From Haliotis asinina (lineage: Eukaryota > Mollusca > Gastropoda > Lepetellida > Haliotidae): a stretch of 64,000 bases of DNA. Under the pieces are notes generated by a model. It saw only the letters and a program-made list of their open reading frames with translations, did not search any database and had not been told where the DNA came from. The stretch is from assembly GCF_037392515.1 (NCBI RefSeq), contig NC_090288.1:56839673-56903672 (forward strand), given 5' to 3'. Below are positions 1 through 11,590 of the stretch, in pieces. Made by a program: the position numbers and the translations under genes. Within the stretch, counting starts at the first letter, position 1. The number at the start of each line of letters is the position of its first letter.

Positions 1-318
1 CTTTCTATGGATACAGCGACTCGCATGTGCAAATCATTGACATTAAGTTGCAGATGTGTTTGCGCCATTTGCAATAGAATGTATCTGACGTTAAAGAAAG
101 TAAGAATGACATTTCAAGGGCCTGATGTGTTTCCATATTATTAGGAAAGTTTGCAAAACATTCTTTTCTCAGAAATTGTGCTACAATAGCTTGACCCTTC
201 ATTAATGACGCCGTGTATAAATGGAGCAAACATTTGACTTTGCAAGGTTTTGGGAACATAGATATTTGTTCTTGGTTTTTTTTTCTTCTCAATATTGTAT
301 TTCGCCATTGCCTTTATA

Positions 319-510
319 GAGTGAGCGAGTTAGGTCGTTAGTTTAGCTTTACGCCGCACGCTACAATATTCCACCTATATGGCAGCGGTCTGTAAATAAT
401 CGAATCTGGACCAGAAAATTCAGTGATCAACAGCATCAGCATCGATTTGCGCATTTGGGAACCGATAACATAACGAGATCAGCGGGCCTGACCACCCGAT
501 TTATTCTACC
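319..510 (-). repeat. SINE family A copy
   Basis: Read on the minus strand, this ends in the shared tail (GCGGCGTAAA.. then a CTCACTC-like run). It carries the family A core: a TCTGGTCCAGA-like segment, then TTATTTACAGACC, then a CATATAG..GGAATATTG segment. It is diverged but alignable over about 190 bases to the other family A copies here. Confidence 0.75.
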
Positions 511-540
511 CCGGACTTTCATGGGTCTGTCTTTTCTGTA

Positions 541-989
541 CATTATATAAACATTAAACCTGGGCCTTTGTTTCCACAGCAGAATCTCAAGTTCGTTGAT
601 GGCTGCTTTAAACACAGATGTGATGGGATTTTTAAAAAATAATAATTGAAGAAACAGCTCAATAAATAGCACATGTTACGCCACTGACTTACAATCATTC
701 TCTAATTCTATATTGTTTCCAAGTAGTTCATGCACTAACATCTACGTAGCATATGCGGAGTATATGAGAATAAATGGAGATGTAATTCAGTCATGATTCT
801 AGCACTTTTTTTGCAGTCTAGGAAATTAGTGAGTGAGTGAATGGGTGCCGATGTGTAGACAATCTCAGTTATACACTATTATGCACAGGTATGTTAAATA
901 TCATGTGGAATTAAAGTTAGTCAAAGTTACAAAAAGTTACAAAGACGCATGTTTCGACTAACATTGTTTGTGTGCACGCACAGTACGTT
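541..989. other. Intergenic stretch, no gene seen
   Basis: No coding region was recognised. A block near 553-595 (GCCTTTGTTTCCACA and flanks) is repeated with about 80% identity near 9245-9285. Confidence 0.5.
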
Positions 990-1185
990 GGTGAGGTGGG
1001 GTGAATGGATTTAACGTTGTGTTTAAAAATGTTTCGCTCATATGACGACGTGCGTGTGTGTGTATGTGTGGCTAGCTCACTGAGATACCATGCCACAGTT
1101 AAGTATGAAGACCCCACTCGGACACCATAGACGTGCCCTTAACGTCTTTTGGTACGACATGGCCGGGGATCGAAGACGCGACGTT
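990..1185 (-). repeat. SINE family C copy (tRNA-derived), head missing
   Basis: The minus strand matches the copies at 11191-11510 and 28950-29260. It has GTCGTACCAAAAGACGTTAA after the tRNA-like head, a CTTAACTGTGGCATGGTATC-like middle, a (TACACACG)-like stretch and a CACCTCACC-type 3' end. The tRNA-like 5' head is mostly missing. Confidence 0.65.
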
Positions 1186-1849
1186 TTGACTTTAAAGGAT
1201 ATGTACAGCAGAAATCTTAATTCATATTGTTGAAAAAAATCTTGATGAAATTTGTACCTTATGATACCTTATAGGTACCTTAGGTACGTTTTTATTAATT
1301 TTGTTTGTTTGTTTCGATTTTTTGTTGTGTTGTGGGGAATTTTTTTCCCCACATTTCTTGACATTTCTTGGGGTGGGATTTGTGGGAATCAACGCACTGA
1401 TTGGTCGTAATGCATGAAAATTTGAACGCTCGGGGGTAAAGAGATGACTTTCATCACCACGTGCCAATACCAAGTCTTTATCAGCAACAACAGAACAGGG
1501 AATAATTCAGCAGCAGGACAACGCCAGATCCCACACAGCGCGCATTGTCCAGAACGTTTTGAACGCCCAGTATATCCAAGTTTTTCCATGGCCACCACGC
1601 TAACCGGATTTAAACCCCATGAAGCCCTTGTAGGATCATCTGAATCGTCAAGTGAGAAGACGACCACGACCCGTAGCGAACCGACAGGAACGTGCAGACG
1701 CTCTCAGGAACGAGGGGAATAGGATTCCGAATAACGTCATTCGTCGACTGTCGATAGGACGCGAATGCTGCTAGAGGTGGTCACACTCGATACTAAGGAT
1801 ATGTATGCGTGACTAGAGACTTGAAATGACTGAGACGTTCCATGATTGA
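1186..1849. other. Intergenic stretch, no gene seen
   Basis: A pair of overlapping open frames on opposite strands lies near 1389-1722. Neither shows a recognisable domain, and the segment has no splice-consistent neighbours. Nothing else was recognised. Confidence 0.4.
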
Positions 1850-3070
1850 CTCTTCTTACATCTGTAAACTGTGCTATTCCTACCCCTTTGTCCATTATTT
1901 GAAAGGTGCTCTTCATCTTTGGTGAGTTTCTTTATAGACACTGTTGGTGCATTGTCCCAAATACTAGCTTTAATAAAGGCCGGCACTGTAACTTAAAAAC
2001 ATTGTTTGGCCTGGATCTTTAATAGAGGTATTCACTTTCTTTTGCCCACTAGTTTCTTTTATCAAAATGATGCCCAGGATGCGATTCCTGCAGAAATGGT
2101 TTCACGTTAATGATTCACAGCTCCTGGAAGAAAGGTATCTCCGGGCTAGATTCTGATTACAGGGCCTTGACCTTGGTCTGTTGGTAACAGCCTTTTATGA
2201 AACTTGTGCAACTGTAATTCTGTAGAAACATTGTTTTCATAATTAGCTACATTTTAGTACTTTCATATTTGGTAAACATTAATTTCTTGAATTAAATATT
2301 CACCAAATAAACCTTTTTCAGGGTGTTGATCATTACACGACCAATCATGCAGATGAGAACTTTGGAGGAATTACTCAAGGAAGTGTACAAGACTGTTTTA
2401 ATTATCTGATTATCTTTGTTTAAACATCTGTCATGAGCAAGTTACTCAACACCAATATTAGATTAAAATTGGTGTGATCAGAGAATATTCTGTTAGAATA
2501 AATCTGTTGCAATTAATGTTTCCAAAGTTCCTTTGAAACTGGTCCACTGATAAATTGCCTTAGAAAACATCACCTTTCATAAGAACTTATCCGTATATTT
2601 CTAAACACAACAACTAAAGTTTTCTTAAGATTTACTTTCATTCTTGTTTCCTACAGAATAGTTCAAGGGCATTCATTTTTTCTGCAGTTGAATATGCACG
2701 TCTGAAAGAGCCGAAACATCATTAGCAAACATAGGGACATACACATTAAAACCAGCGTAAATATATAGTCCCTTACCACTTTCTTGTTGCTTGATTCTAC
2801 ATAAATGATTACTAAATATAATAAATATTTGAGGGCTCAAATGCATTCCTGACGGGTACCCTTATTAGTTTAGAAAGTCCCTCACGGAGAGCAATAAAAG
2901 TTCATCGTGATGAAGTATATCGAAAGCTTTTGAAAAAAAATAATAAAACCTAGCCTGTTTTTACATGACTACTTCTGTACCATAGCCTGAAGTGTAAAAA
3001 TGCAGTCTATTGTAGAATAGTTTTCCCTGAAACCAGCTTGATATTCACAATTGATATTATTTACATCGCA
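1850..3070 (-). mobile_element. Degenerate non-LTR retrotransposon (LINE) reverse-transcriptase relic
   Basis: Minus-strand translation in shifting frames gives reverse-transcriptase pieces in the right order: KAFDILHHDELLLLSVRD (palm motif A, normally KAFDxVxHxxL), then GMHLSPQIFIIFSNHL (normally G..LSP.LF..F...L), then MFANDVSALSDVHIQLQKK (normally FADD), then C-terminal pieces such as VWDNAPTVSIKKLTKD near 1930. Frames are interrupted many times by small indels and stops, and the catalytic FADD reads FAND. The clade (RTE-like or CR1-like) cannot be fixed by eye. Neither end nor a target-site duplication could be defined. Confidence 0.6.
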
Positions 3071-3099
3071 CCAAATATAAATCTTTTATTTGAAATTGG

Positions 3100-5500
3100 T
3101 TTACAAAAATTACAAAGGGAGTCCATGAAGGATATACCACGGTAAGTATCCAGGGTCGTTCTTACGACAAGTTTTCGACAAGACAAAAAATGCCCTCACC
3201 CCAATGGGAAGTCATGCAGTGAGAGTAAGGACGATAAAACGCATTGACTCCTTTAGAAATCGCTTTTGCTCATGTCATATCCGTAAACTGACGTAAATCA
3301 CATATTATATCGTTAGGAAAGTGTCATAAACATTCCCCAGTCATGGTCGCGGCCATGTTTTAGTACTGCACTAAATATCAGCTTCCTGTATTCTGATTGG
3401 TCAAAGATACCTTGCAACCATGTTGAGTCACTGGGTTTTTTTTTTCATTTTATGTCTTCTAAATAATTAACATTACATGTAATTTAACTAGAAATGTTTT
3501 AATGCTATTAGGCGATCTAAATGACATACACAATTGTAAACGCCTAAGTTTGTATTCACTATATATGTTGAAGTACTTGGATACAATCTGGTTCATAAAC
3601 AAAGAGAAAAGGAGAAAAATGGCACAGGTTTTTGGTGAAGAAGCAGAGGAAACAGACGAGCAGATTTAGATGGTAAAATGTGCTTAGGGTTGACAAACTT
3701 CACCCATGTCAAATCTGTCTGGCATCAAACTGACATTGTGGGCATTCGTGCCTTAGGATGCTCATATATTCCTTATGAAATTTATGCTTTTTAGTTTGTT
3801 GATTTCCATATATCTTTTCCAGCGATCACAAGATTTATTGGGTGAAAGTGACATCCAGAACAGTTCTTACAAATTTGAAACCGCCGTTACATTCTCTGTC
3901 CCAAGAGTTTTTGATACAGTGTACTCATGAGATATCCTTGTTGCATGAATTTAATTCAATTTGCGGACATTCACGCCAGCTCGGTGGTTGTAAATTTTAA
4001 CATCTATAAATATCATTTTCTGACTGATTCGGGTGCTCAGTGAGAAGGAAAAAACAGGAAAATGTTTGTGTCTGTTGTTTTAATACTTTTACGTGTGACA
4101 CATCTTTTCAGAAATGAAACTGAATGCTCTTTATTTTTAGAAACAATAGCTAGTTTTGACGATCTTCAGCGAGTCAGCCACTTAATGTACTGATGTTCAG
4201 CTCCAAATATTGAAAGGTGTAGGAAGGGACGTTTATAAAGATTCCAAGTTCTTTAACGGACATCACATTTGGTGGTTGTTGTGACCCATATAATAGGAAA
4301 TGATCTCGTTCTCCGTCTGAATACATAGATGAACAAACGTCCGTGATTTACACTTGTTGGTCAAAGAATTTCCTTCAAGAACTTTCCTCAGACATTCATA
4401 TTTTTAACATATTTCCATAAATGTTCTAAGTTAATTTTGCAAAGAGTTCAGAAAACCTGGGGGTCTTCTCACTATTACTTAGGGAAACGTAACCGGTACT
4501 TTGGAATTGCGTTTTCAGTCTTCAGTCGCAGGAGCATAAGTTCGTTTCGGCTTTTTAAAGGAATTTGAATTGTCATGTCAGTATGAATAAGCATAAACGA
4601 CAAAACCCTTTCCACATCCATTTGAAATATCTGCTAAAAGCAGGGTTCATTGTAAAACTGTGGCTACATCATGAGCAGATATTGTTTTTCAGCAGTGTTA
4701 CAGCTGTGTGATGTTGTCTAGACCAGACAATCCAATGATAGTCACTAAGCGATACGATGACGGAGCTTGTGTTTATGAAACACAATGAAATATTGATGAT
4801 ACCTGGTGTTCACCTCCCACCGGTGGTAACCGGTATAAACATGGTAGGTCTATTCAGCTGTCCCCCTGAAATAATACGGGAACGTATGGTTAAAATCAAA
4901 ATAAGGAATTGCATCATTTTGTCACTGGTACTTTCTTCTACATGGCCCCATATAACTCTCTGACAGCGTTAATGGCGTCATGAAAGTTGTACTCTCGATC
5001 AAACAACTTCCTAGTGTTGTAACAGACACTCTTTGAAATCCCCATAAAACGAGCACGCTCCATTGTTTCTCAAAATTTGTGAAATATTTCAAAACTATTG
5101 AAATAGAAATTACATGCTTTGTGTGACTTAACATCACGATGGCATTGTATTACTGATAAGATGAAATACCAGACGCGCATTCCACCCTTTAAGCCTTGGT
5201 TGGTTGTTGCAAGAGAAGGATAATAAAACAAGGAATAGTAGAACCGTAGGTTTGATCTTTGTGAATATCTAAACTATCTGGTGTAAGCGGCTCATCTCAT
5301 CAAAACTGAAGAAAACATTTCATGTGGGGAGGGGGACAAAGTTGTATTGCTGTACATAGATTCACAAAATGATTGACCATTCACGCTGTGCCTTGAATTT
5401 CGTGAAAACACTTCAATGTGTTTCATAATGTTTACGTACCTGTGTGTCGCTTTTAATGTAAGATGTAAGATAGCCAGCACATTTTATATGCCTCACATGA
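3100..5500. other. Intergenic stretch, no gene seen
   Basis: AT-rich sequence with only short open frames. A segment at about 3600-3960 gives short Cys/His-containing peptides on the minus strand, but I could not tie it to a family. No repeats or RNA genes were recognised. Confidence 0.4.
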
Positions 5501-5504
5501 TGTC

Positions 5505-5640
5505 AGTTCTTTCTGTAAAATTGGATGGGTTAGACCACGGTGGAAGTCTCCGGAACTGTCTCAGTAGAACACATATTCAAACAGAGCTCATCACACCTTA
5601 CAGGTACGATGCATAACAGCTGACACACTGTTGCTCAAGA
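5505..5640 (+). pseudogene. Possible relic of an amidase-signature exon
   Basis: At 5527-5553 the translation is GLDHGGSLR. This is identical over nine residues to the amidase nucleophile motif in the gene at 46.7-55.7 kb (exon 6, 51589-51789). It is preceded by KLD, compared with QLD (MAV) in the gene, and followed about 15 codons later by a PY matching the VPY of the same exon. The remaining similarity decays, there is a small in-frame deletion just before the motif, and no acceptor or donor sites or other amidase exons were found nearby. It is read as a decayed duplicate exon, and chance cannot be fully excluded. Confidence 0.4.
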
Positions 5641-5649
5641 CTGTTTGAT

Positions 5650-6950
5650 GGTACAAGACGTCTGTACCACGCTGTGAACGCATGACATTGATCACATGTA
5701 CATGCTACGTCCAGATGTTATGCAGTCCAGATTTCATCAGGGACTCAGTATTCTGAGTTAGGGTTAGGAATGTCATGAAAAAATGGATCGCCAACTTCTT
5801 GGCGCCATGTATTCTAAGATTTTATATGCAAGGCAAAGGATGAGCCAACAGATCATTGCAGAAGATTGGCCAATGAGACATCGCCTCCAGACAAATTAAA
5901 TAGTACACACGGTAAACAGCCATATGTTCCTTATAAACAAAGTGCGGGAAGAGAAAGGGCAATTTGAAATTTGCTCAAACACAAATTATGCACAGGACTT
6001 GATTGATAGAACCTAGCCGATTCTACCAACAGTCAAGATGAAGTGAGGGTCGAAAGGGTATACTGGTGAAGGGAATGATGCAAAAAGTGCCCTCAGCCAC
6101 CAGAATCATGTGCTCCACCGACACAGGATTCGTAACCGACAATAAAACAGACGAGCAAAGGTGTGCTGTGGATCAATGATATTGTGAACGTTCCTCAGAA
6201 ATTACCTGTAGGAAGCTGCTCTTCACGACAGTCGACTTACAAGGACCCAGATTTAATATCAGGTTGTACTCCTCTTAAAACTGTAAAGGCGACCACGTTC
6301 TTGTGTTTGATGCCCGATGTAAAAGTTGGACCTCTGGCCACATATAAAGAAAATTAGAAAATATTTCTTTTTATGTTTCTTTTTTTACCATGATTTTAAC
6401 TTTGAAGTGGGACGAGAACCAATCTACCTTCTCCATATACTCGAAACACAAACATCAAATTCGGTTGTGATTGCTATCATCGTCTCAGGTGTGCCCTGCA
6501 TAAACAACCTTTGACTTCTTTTATGAGTTCACCTTTAAGATCTAAGACTTTGTTTTCGGTCTCTTTGATAGTCTTTAATCAATGATGATGAACCACTGTT
6601 AAAATGAAACCAACCCTACCTTCTGGAAAGACAGGATGTATTCAATGAAACTCTCAACAGGATGTGGTCACAACACCAGTTTAGTTACTGTATAAACTGT
6701 TGAGAAACTGTGTTAAACCAGAAGCTACTCCAACTCTCTACACAACAAATAAATAACATGAAAAAGAAAGATCTCCCCAGTCAGTCTTTCTGTGTAAACA
6801 ATGTATATCCATCAATCCAACATGCAGATGATATATGAACAAATAACCGTAGTTCAGGAAGCCTCAGCAATATGAAGGTTCTTCTTCAGCCAATTTATCT
6901 ACAAACAGGTCCATGATAGTCATTTATTGCACTTTTTTCCTGATACAATT
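5650..6950. other. Intergenic stretch, no gene seen
   Basis: Short open frames only, with no recognisable motif. The end (6930-6955) resembles the polypyrimidine tract and ATTCAG acceptor that also precede the start codon of the whole ligase at 25.8 kb. Confidence 0.35.
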
Positions 6951-6955
6951 CAGCA

Positions 6956-8611
6956 ATGGAGGCACACATCGGTCAAACAATTCCTGATAGAATCTGCTTC
7001 TTGGGAAAGACTGAGCCCCGTTTCAGCAACGTTTCACGTTTTGGAGCAAGAATGGCAAATATGTCTTGTCACGGGGAGATGTCCTGGATCTGTCAAGTAG
7101 ATTTGCCTTCAGACTGACAGAACTTGGTGTACAGTCTGTAGATGTGGTGTGCATGTGGTCTTCCCAACTGTCCAGAAAAGGTCATAGTAGGCTTTGGTGT
7201 ACATTTAGCTAGAGCTGTGGCAATGAACGTCCAAATTCCACGTTCTGATGGTCAAGATATTATTGAATCCATGCGAAAGGCTACCTGCAGAACTCTAGTC
7301 ACGGATCCAAATCAGGAAAATGGGGCGTATTATATAAGGTGTATTTGCTGTGGTTATTTCGATATCGTATCGGATGGAGAGTACAGCTCTGAAATCAGAT
7401 GTGTACGTGTACCAAGCACTTGGTAGAATGTGATATATTGCAAAACGAAGAAACCAGAATTTGAGTTTCTCGGATCACTGCCTTCAAATAATAGTTATGT
7501 GAATAACACTATGAAACCCTCAGATGTTGTTCAAATATTTACAACATCAGGGAGTTCGGGTTCCACAAAAGTGATCCCGTATTCCCACAAAGCCCTTCTG
7601 ATGTTGTGAAAGAAGATGACTGATGTCATGGGGGCACATATCAAATATAAGAAGTCTGTTTACAATGCTGCTCCACTCGGTTGGTCTGGAGGTTTCCCAT
7701 ACTACTTCCTTTTGACTGGTTGGCAACGGGTTCTGATAGATGATTCTGTTGGAGTCCCCACAGACGATCTCCAGTTCGTATGGAATATCTTCTGTCAGGA
7801 GGATATCAAATTAGCATGACTTCCCTCTTTCCAGACTGTCGGTATTTGCAAATGAAGAGACTTCTGGGAATCAAAACATCACAAACTTCATCTTATCGCG
7901 ACTGGTGGCCAGCCATTGAAGAAAGGAAGTCTTGAATCTATTGGACAACTTACTGTTGCAGTCCCTAACAGTTATGGCTTGACAGAAGTCGGGGTGGTCA
8001 GTATCATGGTGTTCAATGGGGAGAACGTGTGTGATTTTAGGGAAACTGTGACACGTTTTGCAGTGTCAGGGGTGGATGTAAAAGTTGTTGATTCAAAAAT
8101 GGTTGAACTTCAACCCAATGCTCTTGGAGAAATCCTAATTCGATCAGAGATTTCAACCAAAGGATATCTTGGAGACCCACATTTATCAATGCTACAAGAT
8201 GGCTAGTTTCGAACAGGAGACCTGGGTTATAAAGACACGAAGGGGTGTTTGCTTGTTGAAGGCCGAAGCTCTGACGCCATCATGCACGGCCTCTACGTCC
8301 TTCATCCAACATGGCTTGAGGAGACGCTTGCTAAATGCCCTGGGAGTAAGCAGAACTATATTGTTCCCGTTCCCGACAAGGTTCTGCACCACGAGATATG
8401 TGCTTGTGACCAACTGGAAGAGGGAGCCAGGATGACTCAAGATGACATCATAACTTTTGTGAAAGGTGAAGTTGGTGCTATGAAAGGGTCAGCAGCTGTA
8501 AATGTTGTTCCAAAGTATGTTGAATTCTTTGACACATTTCCAGTCCTGAACTCTTTCAAAGTTGATCGAAAGCAGCTGGCGAAGTTTGCTAGTGAAAGAT
8601 TGCAAGTATAG
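6956..8611 (+). pseudogene. Acyl-CoA synthetase-like (ANL superfamily) pseudogene
   Basis: This aligns end to end with the whole ligase gene at 25828-27465. It opens with MEAHIGQTIPDRICF (versus MDESHGQTFTDRICF) and keeps the ATP-binding P-loop TSGSSGSTK near 7545, APLGWSGGFPYYF near 7670, a Y.LTEVG adenylate motif near 7975 and a C-terminal KVDRKQLAKFASERL. The reading frame changes several times in the first third. There are in-frame stops, for example the TAG at 7423-7425, a TGA near 7607 and the TAG at 8204-8206. The family makes acyl- or aryl-adenylates and CoA esters, but this copy cannot make a full protein. It has the same orientation as the whole paralogue and no introns in the homologous part, as in that paralogue. 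The adenylate motif and P-loop survive, which suggests the decay is not ancient. Confidence 0.9.
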
Positions 8612-10604
8612 CTGTCGTGTCAGATCTGAAATGGCTAACAAGCGCTCCTAAAATGTTTTTTTTCGTAGTACAAATACTCCAGAAACATAGTTTGTATTGC
8701 TCACATGGGCTGTTTAGATATTCAAACCTGACTGCATCATTGTCCAAGTTATGTATTAACACACTCTTATGTTATTCCATCATTTAAATGTATTCAGGAC
8801 ATACTCCATGTGCATAGCTCAGAAGAACAGAAACTGAAATCAAACTTGCTTGTGAATATGGTAGGTGATTGGTCTCTTTATACAGATTCACAAGCTTACT
8901 GACTCCCCATTTTTCATGAATAAAGAGTGTAGGGTTACGTTGATAGAGCACTTAGGATATTCTTCATCTATTTTAGAAATTCGAAAAATAGCTTCCTTTT
9001 TAAATAGCATTGTGTAATCACTTCCAGGCGAGTTTAACAAGTGTGTTCCATGTAATACGACTAACGAATGGAACAAATACATCTATTTAACTTTGCAGCA
9101 GTCATGGTGGAGCATGCATATTCTCTTTCTTGTGTTTCTTCAGATTTGTTTCCATGGATATAAACAGTTTATCATAACATCGGAAATGCTCCTTGTTAGT
9201 TTAGTAACCTTGGATTATTTCTGTATTATACAATGTGTACATAGTAAACCGGTGCCTTTGTTTCCACAACGGAATCTAATTAAGTTTAAGTTTTCTATCA
9301 GTTGTTTCATGGACACATGTATAAATATGTGTCACCAGTTGATGTAAAACATCGAAATCATGAAACGTTTTGGATGCTTTGCTGAAGCTTCGTACAAGGT
9401 TGTTACTCTTCGCAAACATCCGAACCTGACTCATCCGAACATGTGTAGATAAGGCATCAATCATTTCCGTCTCACATATTCACCTTTACATGTTGATTAC
9501 TGAGTACCGCCTTGGTCTGTTACATCCTCCTTACTAAGAAAACGGTTTGGTACCGTACGGAGTTCAGAGTTCAGCAACCTGATGGTTAGGCTTGATGCCG
9601 TGTAGATTGATGCTTCTGGTATCAAACACTGAATAGGAACGATGAGATAGCCTAGCGGTCTCCTTTGCCAAAGATAGGGCTGAGTATGATGAGTGAAATG
9701 TGTGATGTGCCCGAAACGCAAGTGACGTCTCACGCAAACACCTCACTGTTAATTAACTAATTAGCTAGAGAACGTATACTGCCTGCGAGAAAATAAGAAA
9801 ACCTTTTCCTATTCTTCGGTCCCTTTTTATGAAAACTTTCCTCTTCTTCTTCGTCTTCTTCGTCTTCTTCGTCTTCTTCTTCAGCTGACACAGTGAGGTG
9901 CAACTGTTCATTGTGTCCTAGCCATAACAGGTTATACGCACATAAGGATGAATGTTCGTGTGTCTTGGCATTATACAGAGAATTGAATTCAAGAGACCAT
10001 AGTCGGTCAATTACTTTTGTGACATTTTATCAAGTGTCTTCCAAACACCAACTGACCACATGCCATTAACATATATCTAAATGATCACCTTTTTTAATAA
10101 CAGAAATAGCTTTAACTGTGTTGGTCACTTAGGGAGAAAGTTACTTAAGTAACTATCATTGGAATTTCTGTTTGTTTTGGTGTCAAAAGTATCAATTGAT
10201 ACATCAGCTTTCATACATGTTCCCTCCTAGTCGATTATTTACACACCGCTGTCATGTAGATGGAATTTTGGCATAAAACTAAACTCACTCACGTACACCA
10301 GAGTCTGTTTTGACACACAGTGCGACTCCTTTAGCACAATGTGTTTAAGAGGATGGATAACGAAATTATTCTTGCCAATCATGCTGAATTTACAAGTGCC
10401 CATTTATTGTGTCCCGTTTGTGATTTTGCTGGACGATGGCAGAAGTATATATATTTTGAAGAGTTGGATTCGGCGGGATGTCTTTTTTTCTTAATTGTAG
10501 CGACCTATATACGTCCTTGAGGAAAAGATGAAAGAAAGTATTACATTGGAGCGAGTATGTGGGTGCCATCCTGATCGCTATGGAAACAAGAGTAAGTAGG
10601 TGAG
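8612..10604. other. Intergenic stretch with a TTC/GTC microsatellite
   Basis: No gene was recognised. A (CTTCTTCGT)-type microsatellite sits at 9841-9884. A segment at about 9245-9285 duplicates one at about 553-595. Minus-strand open frames near 9276-9464 carry no recognisable domain. Confidence 0.45.
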
Positions 10605-10765
10605 TGAGTGAGTTTAGTTTTACGCCTCGTTTAGCAACATTCCAGCAACATCAAAGCCTGGGACACCAGAAATGGGCTTCACATATTGTACCCATTTTGA
10701 AAATCGAGCCTAGGTCTGCGGCATGAAGACTGAAAGCTTTCACCACAAGGCTACCACACCACCCC
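10605..10765 (-). repeat. SINE family B copy
   Basis: A plus-strand GTGAGTGAGTGAGTTTAG tail precedes the reverse complement of the family B body (GGGACACCAGAAATGGGCTT, then an eroded B box and A box ending CACAAGGCTACC). The tRNA-like promoter boxes are partly lost. Confidence 0.8.
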
Positions 10766-10780
10766 CAAGCACCAACAAAA

Positions 10781-11005
10781 TCAGTGAGAACTTTTTATTA
10801 TGATAAAAACAACCAAACTGCAACAATATGGCAGATCTACTTCTGGGACAATCTTTGGTCGAAATGAAATGGCGTAACGATACCATAATTTAGATATAGT
10901 GCTGTGGCAGATGTTGAAGTATCTTGCAACGCCAGACTGTGTCTCGTCTGCTTCCAAACGTCCAATGGCGATATTTCGGTCCGTAGTATTCACTCCATAG
11001 CATCA
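10781..11005 (-). mobile_element. Tc1/IS630-like transposase N-terminal relic
   Basis: The minus-strand peptide includes NIAIGRLEADETQSGVARYF and then NICHSTISKLWYRY. This is the first helix-turn-helix of Tc1/IS630-type transposases, whose usual form is AIGRLQAG..Q..VAR.F..S.STI..LW.RY. The DDE catalytic part is absent, and the frame runs into non-homologous sequence. No terminal inverted repeats were found. Confidence 0.6.
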
Positions 11006-11190
11006 TCCAGTCATGGCACTTTTATCTTCGTTTAAGTCGTAAATTTCGTGATGAAATGGTGAATTTGGTTTGGCTTTTTATAGTCGTTGTCTTTACTCAT
11101 GTTGACGACACATTGCATGGGCATTACGTGGAAACCGTTTTCTGCATGCACGTTTCATGTAGCGTGTACAGTGTTTATACAAGGACGTTT

Positions 11191-11510
11191 GCCGCCTTCG
11201 TGGTGTAGTGGTTAACGCGTTCGCCCTGAGAGCGGAGGATCACGGGTTCGAAACCCGGCCGTGTCATACCAAAAGACGTTAAATTGAGATACTTGTTGGT
11301 CCCTGACTGGTGCTCGGCATTAATGAGTACAACAAGGATTAGAGTAATGTGTCTGACTCGGGTATTCATGATTAACTGCAGCATCTCACTGAGTTAGCAC
11401 TCTAAACCAAGCTTAGACCTAGGCTAGTAAAAGCAACCATACATACACACGCATGCACATCGCCATATTCGTAAGCGCGACATCACACCCTACTTCAACT
11501 CACCTCAGTG
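11191..11510 (+). repeat. SINE family C copy, near full length
   Basis: It begins with a good tRNA-like head: an A-box segment GTGTAGTGGTTAACGCG, an anticodon-arm-like GCCCTGAGAGCGG, and a B box GGGTTCGAAACCC ending GTCA. An unrelated body of about 230 bases follows, with a ..TACACACGCATGC.. stretch and a CAACTCACCTCA 3' end. It is the best copy of family C in the window. The tail differs from the one shared by families A and B. Confidence 0.8.
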
Positions 11511-11590
11511 AAGAACAGATTTATTTATCATTTTATATACAACAGATACATTGTAAGATTGCCTTAGATTACAGAACGTAACCTTACGTA

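Noticed and set aside
5-292. A 95-codon minus-strand open frame at the left edge
   Set aside because: It contains Cys and Lys residues in no recognised pattern, and its true extent would lie outside the window; not called as an exon.
1389-1722. A gene on either strand
   Set aside because: The two overlapping frames have no motif and no consistent splice context.
11191-11265. A tRNA gene
   Set aside because: The cloverleaf-like head with good A and B boxes is followed by the SINE family C body, and other copies share that body; it is a tRNA-derived SINE head.
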